From: CAJXJP01 sp963926055 | Lineage (GTDB): Bacteria > Patescibacteriota > Gracilibacteria > BD1-5 > UBA6164 | Direction: 5' to 3' | DNA: 64,000 nt | Assembly: GCA_963926055.1 (NCBI GenBank) | Contig: CAWUVK010000003.1 | Coordinates: 186,001 to 250,000 of the forward strand | Part shown: in pieces, positions 1 through 7,888 of the stretch | Numbering within the stretch: position 1 is the stretch's first letter | Layout of the letters: each line of letters opens with the position of its first letter | Program-made: the position numbers and the translations under genes | The notes under the pieces: generated by a model | Databases searched by the model: none | Told to the model about the DNA's origin: nothing | Seen by the model: only the letters and a program-made list of their open reading frames with translations

Positions 1-199
1 AATCGAAAAATCTGCTCAAATAAGAGTTATTAGAAATAAAAAACTTGTAGGTCATGGAAAAGTTGAATCTCTAAAATCAGGTTTAATCGAAGTAAATGAG
101 TTAGAAGGGCCATTAGAATGTGGTATAAAATTTATCTGAGATATTGAGTTGGAAATGAAAGATAAATTAGAACTATATAAAATTGAAATTCAAAAATAA
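1..199 (+). CDS. infB: Translation initiation factor IF-2, C-terminal end (partial)
   Basis: The window opens inside this gene; the reading frame starts at base 2 and ends at TAA 197-199. About 65 residues remain. They match the last beta-barrel domain of IF-2, which binds the acceptor end of fMet-tRNA: basic strand IRVIRNKKLVGHGK, then SLKSGLIEVNELEGPLECGI and a short acidic/basic tail. One in-frame TGA (FI-G-DIEL) falls at a glycine. A hairpin terminator follows directly. The family call rests on this domain only, but position next to infA and the ribosomal cluster supports it. Confidence 0.85.
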
Positions 200-204
200 T
201 TTAG

Positions 205-243
205 TAAAATGGTAAACGAATATGTTTATCATTTTATTTTTTT
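205..243 (+). terminator. Rho-independent terminator after infB
   Basis: Arms TAAAATGGTAAAC (205-217) and GTTTATCATTTTA (224-236) pair with one G-T, followed by a run of T. An in-frame ATG at 209 that would extend the next gene lies inside this hairpin, which argues for the downstream start at 248. Confidence 0.75.
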
Positions 244-247
244 GTAT

Positions 248-676
248 ATGTCGATATTAAAAGGTTTGGAATTATTAAAAGATTTATCAGATTCTCAAAA
301 AGATAATTTAGCTTTATTTTGCCAGGAAAAATTTTTAGAACCTGGTGAGATATTATTTCGTGAATGAGACGATGCAAATGCTATGTATATTCTTGCATCA
401 GGTGAAATAGAAGTATCGAACGTTATTCAATCAAATAATGTAAAATTATGAACAGTTAAGGCAGAAGAAATTATTTGAGAAATGGCTATCTTTTGAGATT
501 CAAAAAATAGAATGGCAACGGCAAAAGCAAAAACTGAATGTATTCTGATTACTATTTTAGATTTTTCAATAAAAGAAATCACTCAAAAATATCCAAAATT
601 ACTAGAAAAAATACAAAATATTATTGAAGAAAGAAAAATTAATAATAAGATAATTGAAACAGAAATTAAATGTTAA
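248..676 (+). CDS. Cyclic nucleotide-binding domain protein
   Basis: 142 residues. A single cNMP-binding (CRP/PKA-type) beta-roll fills most of the protein: FLEPGEILFREGDDANAMYI then LASGEIEV and the phosphate-binding-cassette-like GEMAIFGDSKNRMATAKA. No DNA-binding helix-turn-helix follows; the C-terminal ~35 residues are a charged helix. It is therefore a stand-alone sensor module, perhaps acting through a partner protein. The PBC lacks the usual arginine-alanine-alanine context of high-affinity cAMP binders, so the ligand is unknown. Four TGA codons are read as glycine. A similar protein is encoded at 53197-53607. Confidence 0.8.
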
Positions 677-725
677 TATATTTATTGTTATAAAAATATA
701 TACAAAAAACATTATAAATTGTTAA

Positions 726-821
726 AAAAATATTATAATTGCGAATTTTGTCTTTATTTTTAAAAAATATTATTTTTAATATAGAAAAAGATAAAAAAAA
801 GTTTGCAATTATAATATTTTT
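726..821. repeat. 17-bp inverted repeat with 62-bp loop upstream of infA
   Basis: AAAAATATTATAATTGC (726-742) is exactly complementary to GCAATTATAATATTTTT (805-821). Complementarity continues imperfectly into the loop (G/C and A/T-rich stretches). Each arm contains TATAAT on one strand. It lies in the 186-bp gap before infA and could be a leader hairpin or a pair of facing promoter elements. Confidence 0.6.
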
Positions 822-862
822 GTATAGACTACTGGCACTTTTCTAATCTTAATTGACCATTT

Positions 863-1093
863 ATGTCAAATAAACAAGATAAAATTGAGGTAGAGGGAAC
901 ACTTGTTAGAGCCCTCCCTGGACTGGTTTTTGATATTCAATTACCAGAAGAGTTTTGATGAGGAATTATACAAGGGTACCTAAGTGGAAAAATGAGGAAT
1001 AATTTTATCAAACTTATCGAATGAGATAAAGTTTTAGTAGAATTGAGTCCTTATGATCTTACTAAAGGAAGAATAATCTTCAGAAAAAAATAA
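863..1093 (+). CDS. infA: Translation initiation factor IF-1
   Basis: 76 residues, the normal size for IF-1, an OB-fold protein that occupies the ribosomal A site during initiation. Seen: start MSNKQDKIEVEGTLVRALPG, central SGKMRNNFI and C-terminal VELSPYDLTKGRI, all diagnostic. Three TGA codons (two adjacent at the end of the FG-G-G turn, one before DKVLVE) fall at family glycines. First gene of the ribosomal cluster; no Shine-Dalgarno. Confidence 0.95.
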
Positions 1094-1125
1094 TTTATAT
1101 GCCTTTATGGAATAATACATAAAAT

Positions 1126-1239
1126 ATGAAAGTAAGAGCATCTGTTAAAAAAATCTGTGATAACTGTAAAGTTATTAAGAGAAAAGGTGTTATTAGAGTA
1201 ATCTGTAACGAACCTAAACATAAACAAAGACAAGGGTAA
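1126..1239 (+). CDS. rpmJ: 50S ribosomal protein L36 (bL36)
   Basis: 37 residues: MKVRASVKKICDNCKVIKRK, then GVIRVICNEPKHKQRQG. The zinc-ribbon set C-x2-C ... C-x4-H is complete, so this is the zinc-binding form. Lies between infA and rpsM as in most bacteria. Too short for ordinary ORF calling. Confidence 0.95.
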   Translation: MKVRASVKKICDNCKVIKRKGVIRVICNEPKHKQRQG

Positions 1240-1284
1240 TACCTTGGATTTTACAATATTTATATAATTAATATACATTTAATT

Positions 1285-1650
1285 ATGGCAAGAATTGCTG
1301 GTGTAAATTTACCAAAAGGAAAACATGCTGAAATTGCTTTAACGTATATTTACGGTATCGGTAGAACGACTGCAAATGAAATTTTAGCAAAACTTGGTAT
1401 TGATAAAACTACTAAAATTGACACTTTATCTGAAGAAGTATTAGATACAATCAGAGAAGAAGTTAAAACTTATGTAGTAGAAGGTGATCTTAGAAGATTA
1501 GTTGCTGGTAATATTAAAAGATTACAAGAAATTAATTGTTATAGAGGTCAAAGACATAGAAAAAGACTTCCAGTGAGAGGTCAAAATACTAAAACAAATG
1601 CAAGAACAAGAAAAGGTAAATCTGTTGCTATTGCAGGGAAAAAGAAATAA
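1285..1650 (+). CDS. rpsM: 30S ribosomal protein S13 (uS13)
   Basis: 121 residues, full length. Starts MARIAGVNLPKGKHAEIAL and ends in the basic tail (RGQRHRKRLPVRGQNTKTNA). The helix-two-turn-helix and RGxRHRxxLPVRGQ motif that contacts 16S rRNA helix 42 are intact. All glycines are GGN; there is no TGA. Head of the alpha operon (rpsM-rpsK-rpsD-rpoA-rplQ). Confidence 0.97.
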   Translation: MARIAGVNLPKGKHAEIALTYIYGIGRTTANEILAKLGIDKTTKIDTLSEEVLDTIREEVKTYVVEGDLRRLVAGNIKRLQEINCYRGQRHRKRLPVRGQNTKTNARTRKGKSVAIAGKKK

Positions 1651-1700
1651 TATAGTATTTTTTCTAAACTTATACATTTAAATATACTTTAATTACGATT

Positions 1701-2090
1701 ATGGCTAAAACTGTTAAAAAAAGTAAAAAAACAAGAGCTATCATTCAGCATGGACAAGCTCACATCTTAGCTTCATTTAACAATACTATTATTAGTATTA
1801 CTGATGAAAAAGGGAATGTGTTAACTTGGGCTACTGGTGGTAGTGCTGGTTTCAAAGGGGCTAGAGAATCTACTCCTTACGCTGCACAAGTTACTGCTGA
1901 ACAAGCTATTGAAAAAGCGAAAACTCTCCATTCAATGGAATCTGTTGACGTATACGTTAAAGGGATTGGTATTGGTAGAGAACAAGCTATTAGAGGTCTC
2001 ATCTCAGGAGGAGTAGAATTAAGAGGAATCTATGATATCACTCCAATTCCACACAATGGATGTAGAAAAAAGAAAGTAAGAAAATTATAA
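1701..2090 (+). CDS. rpsK: 30S ribosomal protein S11 (uS11)
   Basis: 129 residues. Family motifs GQAHILASFNNTIISITD, GGSAGFKGARESTPYAAQ and the C-terminal ITPIPHNGCRKKKVRKL are present; this platform protein binds helix 45 region of 16S rRNA. All glycines GGN. Second gene of the alpha operon. Confidence 0.97.
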   Translation: MAKTVKKSKKTRAIIQHGQAHILASFNNTIISITDEKGNVLTWATGGSAGFKGARESTPYAAQVTAEQAIEKAKTLHSMESVDVYVKGIGIGREQAIRGLISGGVELRGIYDITPIPHNGCRKKKVRKL

Positions 2091-2133
2091 TCTTACGGTA
2101 GAATTTTTTAAATTATAAATTTTAAATTTAACT

Positions 2134-2757
2134 ATGAGGTATACTTGACCAAAGAAAAAACTTTGTAGAAGAGAAGGGGTAAATCTATTTGGAACACAAA
2201 AATACGATTTAACTGACTCAAAAAGAGGACCTATTAGAACAAGAAAAACTAGTGAATACGGTACTCAATTAAGAAAAAAACAACTTGCAAAAAGAATGTT
2301 TGGTCTTTCTGAAAAACAATTTGTTTCTTACTACAAAAAAGCTCAAAAATCTGGTGCTGAAGGTACAACAGGTGAAAAAATGTTAAGACTTTTAGAACTG
2401 AGATTAGATAATGTTGTTTACAGAGCTAATCTTGCAAGAACTAGAATTCAATCTAGACAATTTGTAAGTCACGCTCATTTCACTTTAAACGGAGTTAAAG
2501 TTGATGTTCCATCAATCTGCGTTAAAGTTGGAGATGTAATTGCATTAAGAGATAAAATGAAAGAAAGCCCACTTTATAAATCTTTATTAGAAGAATTAGA
2601 AGAATTTTCTAAAGCGAATAAAGGGAAAGTATCTGGATGTAAATGGATAGAAGTTGATGCAAAAAACTTAACAATTACGATTAAAGCTCTTCCAAGTATT
2701 GAAGACTTTGAACAAATAATTGATATCCAAAAAATTGTTGAGTTTTACTCAAAATAA
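2134..2757 (+). CDS. rpsD: 30S ribosomal protein S4 (uS4)
   Basis: 207 residues. The N-terminus MRYT-G-PKKKLCRREGVNLF has TGA at the invariant glycine of the (A)RYTGP motif, one of the cleanest proofs of UGA=Gly in the window. The S4 RNA-binding domain (LRLDNVVYRANLARTRIQSR, then QFVSHAHFTLNG) is complete. A TGA-blind reading would start at 2296 and lose 54 residues. S4 nucleates 30S assembly and in many bacteria represses its own operon. Confidence 0.97.
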
Positions 2758-2778
2758 TAAATTTAGTTATTTTCATAA

Positions 2779-2784
2779 TATAAT
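2779..2784 (+). promoter_or_regulatory. TATAAT box 4 nt before rpoA start
   Basis: Perfect TATAAT ends four bases before the rpoA ATG at 2789, a spacing that would place the transcription start at or near the start codon (leaderless mRNA). No Shine-Dalgarno is present. Inference from sequence only, and the base composition makes TATAAT common. Confidence 0.4.
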
Positions 2785-2788
2785 TCGC

Positions 2789-3769
2789 ATGCACATTATT
2801 CACAATACTATTTGAGTTCCTAAAATTACTCAAAATGATGTTTCAAATACTGTGTCATCATTCACTGTTGGACCACTTCCAAAAGGATATGGTGTTACTT
2901 TAGGAAACTCTCTAAGAAGAATATTATTATCGACTATTCCTGGAACTAAGGTTACTGGTATCAAAGTTTCTGGAGTAAGTCATGAATATTCAAGTCTTCC
3001 AGGTATCAAAGATACTATCGTTGATATCATGTTAAATATGAAAGACTTAGTTCTAAAAAAAGAAGAAGTTGGTGTTGAGTGGTTAAAACTTACAAAATCA
3101 ACTTCAGGGGTAGTGACTGCATGAGATATTGTTGCTCCTGCTGGTATAGAAATTCTTAATAAGGATCTTTATATTACAGAAATCGATAAAGATGGATTAG
3201 AATTAAACATTGATATTAGAATTGAAAAAGGTGCTGGTTACCTTACGATTGATGAATTAAAACAAAGAGAAGATGATGTAGAAGTATTACTTATCGATAC
3301 AAACTTTTCTCCAGTCTCAAACGTTAAGTACAATATTGCTCAAACTAGGTTTGGTGATATAACTAACCTTGATTCACTTGAAATGGATATTGAAACTAAT
3401 GGTTCAATATCTGCTGTAGATGCTTTAAAATTCTCTGCAAATATGTTAAACTCATATTTCTCAGTATTTAATGAAGAATCTCTTCAAGTTGAAGGTCAAT
3501 TCATTAGTAATGTTGCTGATTTAATCAGTAAAGAAAAAGAAGAAGTACAAGAAGAACTTGAAAAAGAAACTTATACTCCAATTGAAATTATGGGACTTTC
3601 TCCACGTACGCTTAACGCGTTAATTAATGGAAATATTCTTTCAATTGAACAACTTACAAAATGTACTGAAACAAAACTTTCTTCAATTAAAGGTTTCTGA
3701 AAAAAAGCTATGACTGAAATCAGAGATTCTTTAGCTGAAAGAGATCTAAAATTATTAGGAGATGATTAA
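2789..3769 (+). CDS. rpoA: DNA-directed RNA polymerase subunit alpha
   Basis: 326 residues. N-terminal domain (dimerisation; TVGPLPKGYGVTLGNSLRRI, residues ~24-43) and C-terminal domain (residues ~250-320; MGLSPRTLNALINGNILSIE with the helix-hairpin-helix IKGFGKKAMTEI) are both present, so it can contact UP elements and activators. TGA encodes glycine three times, at TI-G-VP, TA-G-DIV and GF-G-KKA. Usual place between rpsD and rplQ. Confidence 0.97.
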
Positions 3770-3806
3770 TATCATACCATACTTATAATTAATTTAAACA
3801 CACACT

Positions 3807-4169
3807 ATGAGACATAGAGTAAGAAAACATCTAAAATTTAGTAATAAAAGTTTTCAACATAGAAAAGCTATGGAGAGAAATTTATTAACATCTTTTTTCT
3901 TACATAAGTCTATTAAGACTACTGAAAAAAAAGCTAAGTTAATCGTTCCTATGATTGATAAACTTATCAATACAGTAAATAAAAAAGATGAAATGAATGC
4001 AATCAGATATGTAATGTCTGTACTCTTTACAAAAGAATCTTCTCTTGAACTTTTCACTAATGTAGCACCGAAGTTTAAAGATACTAAAACTTCAGGTTTT
4101 ACAAGAATGACTGCTATTAAACAAAGAGATGGCGATAATGCAAAAATTGTGTTATTAGAACTAGTTTAA
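3807..4169 (+). CDS. rplQ: 50S ribosomal protein L17 (bL17)
   Basis: 120 residues. Opens MRHRVRKHLKFSNKSFQHRK and ends FTRMTAIKQRDGDNAKIVLL, both typical. Closes the alpha operon; 20 bp before rplM. Glycines are GGN only. Confidence 0.96.
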   Translation: MRHRVRKHLKFSNKSFQHRKAMERNLLTSFFLHKSIKTTEKKAKLIVPMIDKLINTVNKKDEMNAIRYVMSVLFTKESSLELFTNVAPKFKDTKTSGFTRMTAIKQRDGDNAKIVLLELV

Positions 4170-4189
4170 TTTTTAAAGCTTAATTACAG

Positions 4190-4618
4190 ATGAAAACTTT
4201 TACACCAACACAAATCAAAGGTGGTGATAGAAAATGGTACGTAATTGATGCTTCAGGACAAACTTTAGGGAGATTAGCAACTCAAATTGCTGTTATCCTT
4301 AAAGGGAAAAACAAAGCTTCATACGTTCCTCACCTTGATAATGGTGATTACGTAATCGTAACAAACTGTGACAAATTCAAAGTTACAGGAAAAAAAATGG
4401 AAGATAAAATGTATTATAGACATACAGGTTATCTAGGTGGTTTAAAAGAAATTTCTTTAGAAAATCTTTTAGTTAAAAAACCAACTAAAGCATTAGAGTT
4501 AGCAATTAACGGTATGCTTCCAAAAAATAAATTAAGATCTGGAATGATTTCTAGATTAAAATTATTTACTGGAGAAGAACATACTTTCGTTGCTCAACAA
4601 CCAGAAATTATAAAATAA
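4190..4618 (+). CDS. rplM: 50S ribosomal protein L13 (uL13)
   Basis: 142 residues, standard length. Motifs: WYVIDASGQTLGRLATQIA, KGKNKASYVPHLDNGDYVIV and AINGMLPKNKLRSGMISRLK (family: V.GMLPk...g.....L.vY). Paired with rpsI 12 bp downstream, the conserved L13-S9 operon. Confidence 0.96.
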   Translation: MKTFTPTQIKGGDRKWYVIDASGQTLGRLATQIAVILKGKNKASYVPHLDNGDYVIVTNCDKFKVTGKKMEDKMYYRHTGYLGGLKEISLENLLVKKPTKALELAINGMLPKNKLRSGMISRLKLFTGEEHTFVAQQPEIIK

Positions 4619-4630
4619 TAACTACTATTT

Positions 4631-5023
4631 ATGGCAAATAAATATACTTACGCTATCGGAAAAAGAAAAACTGCTTCTGCACAAGTAAAACTATTTGAAG
4701 GAAAAGGTGAAGATAAAATAAATGGTAGAAATTTATCTGAATATGTAAAAAGATCAGATTTATTTGATACTATTTACTCACCTATCAAATTAGCAAAACT
4801 TAAAGATAAAGTACATTTTGAAATTACTGTTGCTGGTTCAGGAGTTTCTGCTCAATCTCAAGCAATTAGACACGGTTTAGCGAGAGCTTTATGCGAAAAA
4901 GATACAGATCTTAGAACTGTATTAAAAGCAGCTGGGTTTATTACTAGAGACGCTAGAAAAGTGGAAAGAAAAAAACCAGGGCTTCACAAAGCCAGAAAAG
5001 CTATTCAATGGTCAAAAAGATAA
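4631..5023 (+). CDS. rpsI: 30S ribosomal protein S9 (uS9)
   Basis: 130 residues. YAIGKRKTASAQVKLFEGKG at the start, GLARAL in the middle and the C-terminal tail RDARKVERKKPGLHKARKA then IQWSKR. The terminal K-R reaches the P-site tRNA anticodon loop in known ribosomes. Confidence 0.96.
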   Translation: MANKYTYAIGKRKTASAQVKLFEGKGEDKINGRNLSEYVKRSDLFDTIYSPIKLAKLKDKVHFEITVAGSGVSAQSQAIRHGLARALCEKDTDLRTVLKAAGFITRDARKVERKKPGLHKARKAIQWSKR

Positions 5024-5083
5024 TTTTTACCTACTGAAAACTTTTCATTTTAGAAAAATTTTATTCTTTATAAATTTTTAGTA

Positions 5084-5500
5084 ATGCCTACTATTAATCA
5101 ATTAGTTAAAAGAAATAGAAAAACACCAAGTGTTAAGAGTAAATCTCCAGCACTTCAAGTGACTAAAAATTCTATCAAAAAAACTACAGTGACTATTCCA
5201 AAAGGATGTCCACAAAAAAGAGGGGTATGTGTTAAAGTTACTACTATGACTCCTAAAAAACCTAATTCTGCCTTAAGAAAAGTTGCAAGAGTTAGACTTA
5301 CTAACGGTTACGAAGTAAATGCGTATATCGGTGGTGAAGGTCATAATTTACAAGAACACTCGGTAGTTGCTATCAGAGGTGGGAGAGTAAAAGATCTACC
5401 AGGGGTTAGATACCATGTAGTAAGAGGTGTTCTCGATTGTGAAGGTGTTCAAAACAGAAAACAAGGGAGATCACTTTATGGTGCTAAAAGGCCTAAATAG
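5084..5500 (+). CDS. rpsL: 30S ribosomal protein S12 (uS12)
   Basis: 138 residues, about 14 longer than E. coli S12 because of an insertion around residues 15-30 (SVKSKSPALQVTKN). The decoding-centre loop is intact (TTMTPKKPNSALRKVARVRL, then DLPGVRYHVVRG), with lysines at the classical streptomycin-resistance sites, meaning the sensitive type. Paired with rpsG but no fusA or tuf follows, so this is a reduced str operon. Confidence 0.96.
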   Translation: MPTINQLVKRNRKTPSVKSKSPALQVTKNSIKKTTVTIPKGCPQKRGVCVKVTTMTPKKPNSALRKVARVRLTNGYEVNAYIGGEGHNLQEHSVVAIRGGRVKDLPGVRYHVVRGVLDCEGVQNRKQGRSLYGAKRPK

Positions 5501-5520
5501 AAACACACACTTAATTTTTT

Positions 5521-5562
5521 ATAATAAGCAGTAAGTACGCAATTGCTGAAAATCACTTATTA
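5521..5562 (+). promoter_or_regulatory. Hairpin between rpsL and rpsG (candidate S7 binding leader)
   Basis: ATAATAAG (5521-5528) pairs with CTTATTAT (5555-5562); an inner stem AGCA/TGCT (about 5527-5530 with 5544-5547) leaves an asymmetric bulge. It lies in the 88-bp rpsL-rpsG gap. In E. coli the S12-S7 intercistronic region is the S7 repressor target; here the role is inferred from position only. Confidence 0.45.
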
Positions 5563-5588
5563 TAATTCTAAATTTTAATATTGCACAA

Positions 5589-6005
5589 ATGTTTGAAAAA
5601 TTCATTAACTATATCATGCTTGATGGTAAAAAATCATTAGCAAGAAAATTATTAGATGATACTTTTGCTGAAATTAAAGCAAAAGGACAAAAAGATCCGA
5701 AAGCAATTTTTGATAAAGCATTAGAAAATATTATGCCAAAAATTGAAGTAAGACCAAAAAGAGTTGGTGGATCAATCTACCAAGTTCCTCAAGAAGTTGA
5801 ACAAAAAAGACAACTTTTTCTTGCATCTAAATGGATCATAGATTCAGCTAGAAGTAAAAAAGGTGCTTCTTTCTCTAAATTCTTAGCTAACGAATTAATC
5901 GAAGCTGCGAATGAAACTGGTACTGCTTTTAAGAAAAAATTAGAAGTTTACAAAATGGCTGAAGCGAATAAAGCTTTTGCTAGATTTGCAAATAAAAGAA
6001 GATAA
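5589..6005 (+). CDS. rpsG: 30S ribosomal protein S7 (uS7), short N-terminus
   Basis: 138 residues against ~156 usual. It begins MFEKFINYIMLDGKKSLARK, so the basic N-terminal arm (typically ~17 residues with R/K-rich MPRR...) is missing. Upstream in frame there is no ATG before the TAA at 5532-5534. The rest is normal: IEVRPKRVGGSIYQVPQEV, WIIDSARSKKG and the C-terminal helices. S7 nucleates the 30S head. The truncation could affect its contact with 16S rRNA or be a lineage feature. Confidence 0.93.
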   Translation: MFEKFINYIMLDGKKSLARKLLDDTFAEIKAKGQKDPKAIFDKALENIMPKIEVRPKRVGGSIYQVPQEVEQKRQLFLASKWIIDSARSKKGASFSKFLANELIEAANETGTAFKKKLEVYKMAEANKAFARFANKRR

Positions 6006-6042
6006 TTTTTACTTTCACTCTTTAATTCATAAGTAATCGAAC

Positions 6043-6315
6043 ATGGCTCACAAGAAAGCTCAATGATCTACTAGTAATGGTAGAGATAGTAACGCCAAAA
6101 GACTTTGAGTAAAACTCTTTGGTGGACAAACAGCTACACCTGGATCTATTATCGTAAGACAAAAAGGTAATAAATTCTGGGCAGCAGAAGGAACTCAAAT
6201 TGGTAAAGATTTCACAATCTATGCTATTTCAGAAGGTAAAGTAACTTTTACTCAAAGAAAAAGAAGAAGATTTGACGGGAGAGTATATAAAGATACTTAT
6301 ATTTCTGTTGTTTAA
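6043..6315 (+). CDS. rpmA: 50S ribosomal protein L27 (bL27)
   Basis: 90 residues. MAHKKAQ-G-STSNGRDSNA and RL-G-VKLFGGQ, where both dashed glycines are TGA at invariant positions; then PGSIIVRQKG and the C-terminal FDGR segment. The N-terminus starts directly at the mature sequence, without the cleaved extension of Firmicutes L27. L21, the usual partner, is absent. Confidence 0.95.
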
Positions 6316-6355
6316 TCAAAAAAAGTTTATCTATCTGATGGTAGATTTTCTTTTT

Positions 6356-6431
6356 GCCATCATAGCTCAGCTGGTAGAGCATTCGCCTTGTAAGCGAACG
6401 GTCATCGGTTCAAATCCGATTGATGGCTCCA
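6356..6431 (+). tRNA. tRNA-Thr (anticodon TGT)
   Basis: Cloverleaf read by eye: acceptor GCCATCA/TGATGGC, D arm GCTC..GAGC, anticodon stem TTCGC/GCGAA with loop CTTGTAA (anticodon TGT), T arm ATCGG/CCGAT with loop TTCAAAT, discriminator T and encoded CCA. 76 nt. UGU reads ACA and probably ACG/ACU by wobble. It is the only tRNA seen here; the tRNA-Gly(UCA) that the code requires is not in the window. Confidence 0.95.
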
Positions 6432-6441
6432 TTAAAATATC

Positions 6442-6478
6442 AAAAAAAGTGTAAATAATATTTATTTACACTTTTTTT
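6442..6478 (+). terminator. Terminator after tRNA-Thr
   Basis: AAAAAGTGTAAATA pairs with TATTTACACTTTTT around a short loop and ends in a T run. Confidence 0.8.
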
Positions 6479-6485
6479 ATTCTTA

Positions 6486-6531
6486 TAAAAATCAGAATAT
6501 TTAGTTATATCTAAATATTCTGATTTTTTTG
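6486..6531. terminator. Bidirectional terminator between tRNA-Thr and the GlmU-like gene
   Basis: AAATCAGAATATTTAG and CTAAATATTCTGATTT form a 16-bp stem with a 6-nt loop, flanked by A and T runs, so it can stop transcription from both sides. Confidence 0.8.
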
Positions 6532-6538
6532 TATTATT

Positions 6539-7720
6539 TTATTTAATTATGATATCACCAGGATTGGTAAAACTATCATTTTGAATGATTCTTCCTGGAT
6601 AAACTGAAGTATTCATTCCGGTTTTCACATTATCTCAGATTATTACTCAGAGTTTTCTTCGTCCTGTATCTGTCATTATATTTTTTACTGGAACTTTTAT
6701 ATTTCCATTATCATGCCTGAGATTGGCTGTTATAAATCATCAACCAAGATTTACATTATTTCAAATAATTGAATCTCAAATGTAACTCAAATGTGCTGCA
6801 TTTGAATTATTTCAAAAACAACTGTTTTTTATCTCTACAGCGTTTCAAATTTTACATCAGCTACCAATAACTGTATTTCATCTTAAATACGTGTTAGGAC
6901 CAATTTTTGAGTCTTTAGCGATATAACAATTTCATTCAATATACGTACCAGATTTTAGTATTGCTCATTTCTCTAAAATAATATTTCATCTTATTTGAAC
7001 ATTTTCTTCTATTACTCAATGAATAATTGAGTGATCTAATTTTTCTAAAAAATATTTATTTGCTTCTAATATATCCCAAGGATATCAAATATCTATAAAT
7101 GTGTCTTGAAGTTCAAATGCATAAAAATCATTATTTTTTACATATAGGTTAATGGCATCTGTGAGTTCATATTCTCATCTTGCTGATAATTCAATACTAT
7201 CTATAAAATTTAATATTTCTGATTTCATTTTAAATCCTCATAGATTTGCTAAATTTCAAATAAACTCTTGTGGTTTTTCAATAACTGAAATAATTTTATT
7301 ATTTTCATCTGTTTGAAATATTCAATATTTACTTGGGTCTTTTACTTTTTGAGCAAATACTCAATATTTTTGAGAATCTAAAATATTTTTCATATCTTGT
7401 TTTCAAATAATGCTATCTCAATAGAGTATAAATACATCATCTTGCGTTTGAATTCATTTTAATGCAGCAGCAGTTCATTTTTCATCAGATTGAGTTTTAT
7501 ATGTAATTTTTATTCATTTATAATTGTCTCAGAAATATTGAGAAATTATTTCTTGTTTATATTTCACTATCAAAATTATTTCATCAACATATTCATAAAT
7601 ATTTTCTATCAAATATTCTAAAATTGGCTTTCAACAAATTTGAATCATTGGTTTTGGGATTGTATTGGTCAAAGGTTGTAATCTTGTTCCTCTTCATGCT
7701 GCTAAAATAATGGCTTTCAT
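6539..7720 (-). CDS. GlmU-like sugar-1-phosphate nucleotidylyltransferase/acetyltransferase
   Basis: 393 residues on the minus strand, with numerous TGA codons read as glycine. Residues 1-230: nucleotidylyltransferase fold, with the pyrophosphorylase loop MKAIILAAGRGTRLQPLTN, then PKPM and a GTAAAL segment. Residues ~250-390: left-handed beta-helix hexapeptide repeats (GNCYIAKDSKIGPNTYLRGN, IGSGCKIGNAVEIKNS) and an acetyltransferase-like HLSYIGDSIIG, as in bifunctional GlmU and archaeal ST0452-type enzymes. It probably makes UDP-GlcNAc or a related nucleotide sugar for the envelope; substrate is not decided by sequence. Ends at TAA 6539-6541. Confidence 0.85.
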
Positions 7721-7888
7721 AAGCGAAAAAATTAATATTTATTATATATATTGTAAAAAAATATTTTATTTTTCAAAATTTCTCTTTTTTTTCTTGGATT
7801 TTTTTTGTTTTTTTTCGTCTTTTTTCTTGATTACTAGCCAAAAATTCGTATATTTAGTATATGTTTTTACTGCTTAAGAAAACTATTT

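Noticed and set aside
209..247. In-frame ATG at 209 as start of the first cNMP-binding gene
   Set aside because: It lies inside the infB terminator hairpin and the added residues do not resemble the family.
3854..4057. Minus-strand ORF inside rplQ, and similar antisense ORFs inside ribosomal, sufC, sufB and pilin genes
   Set aside because: They shadow strongly conserved genes and match no family; AT-rich DNA with few stops in table 25 gives many such frames.
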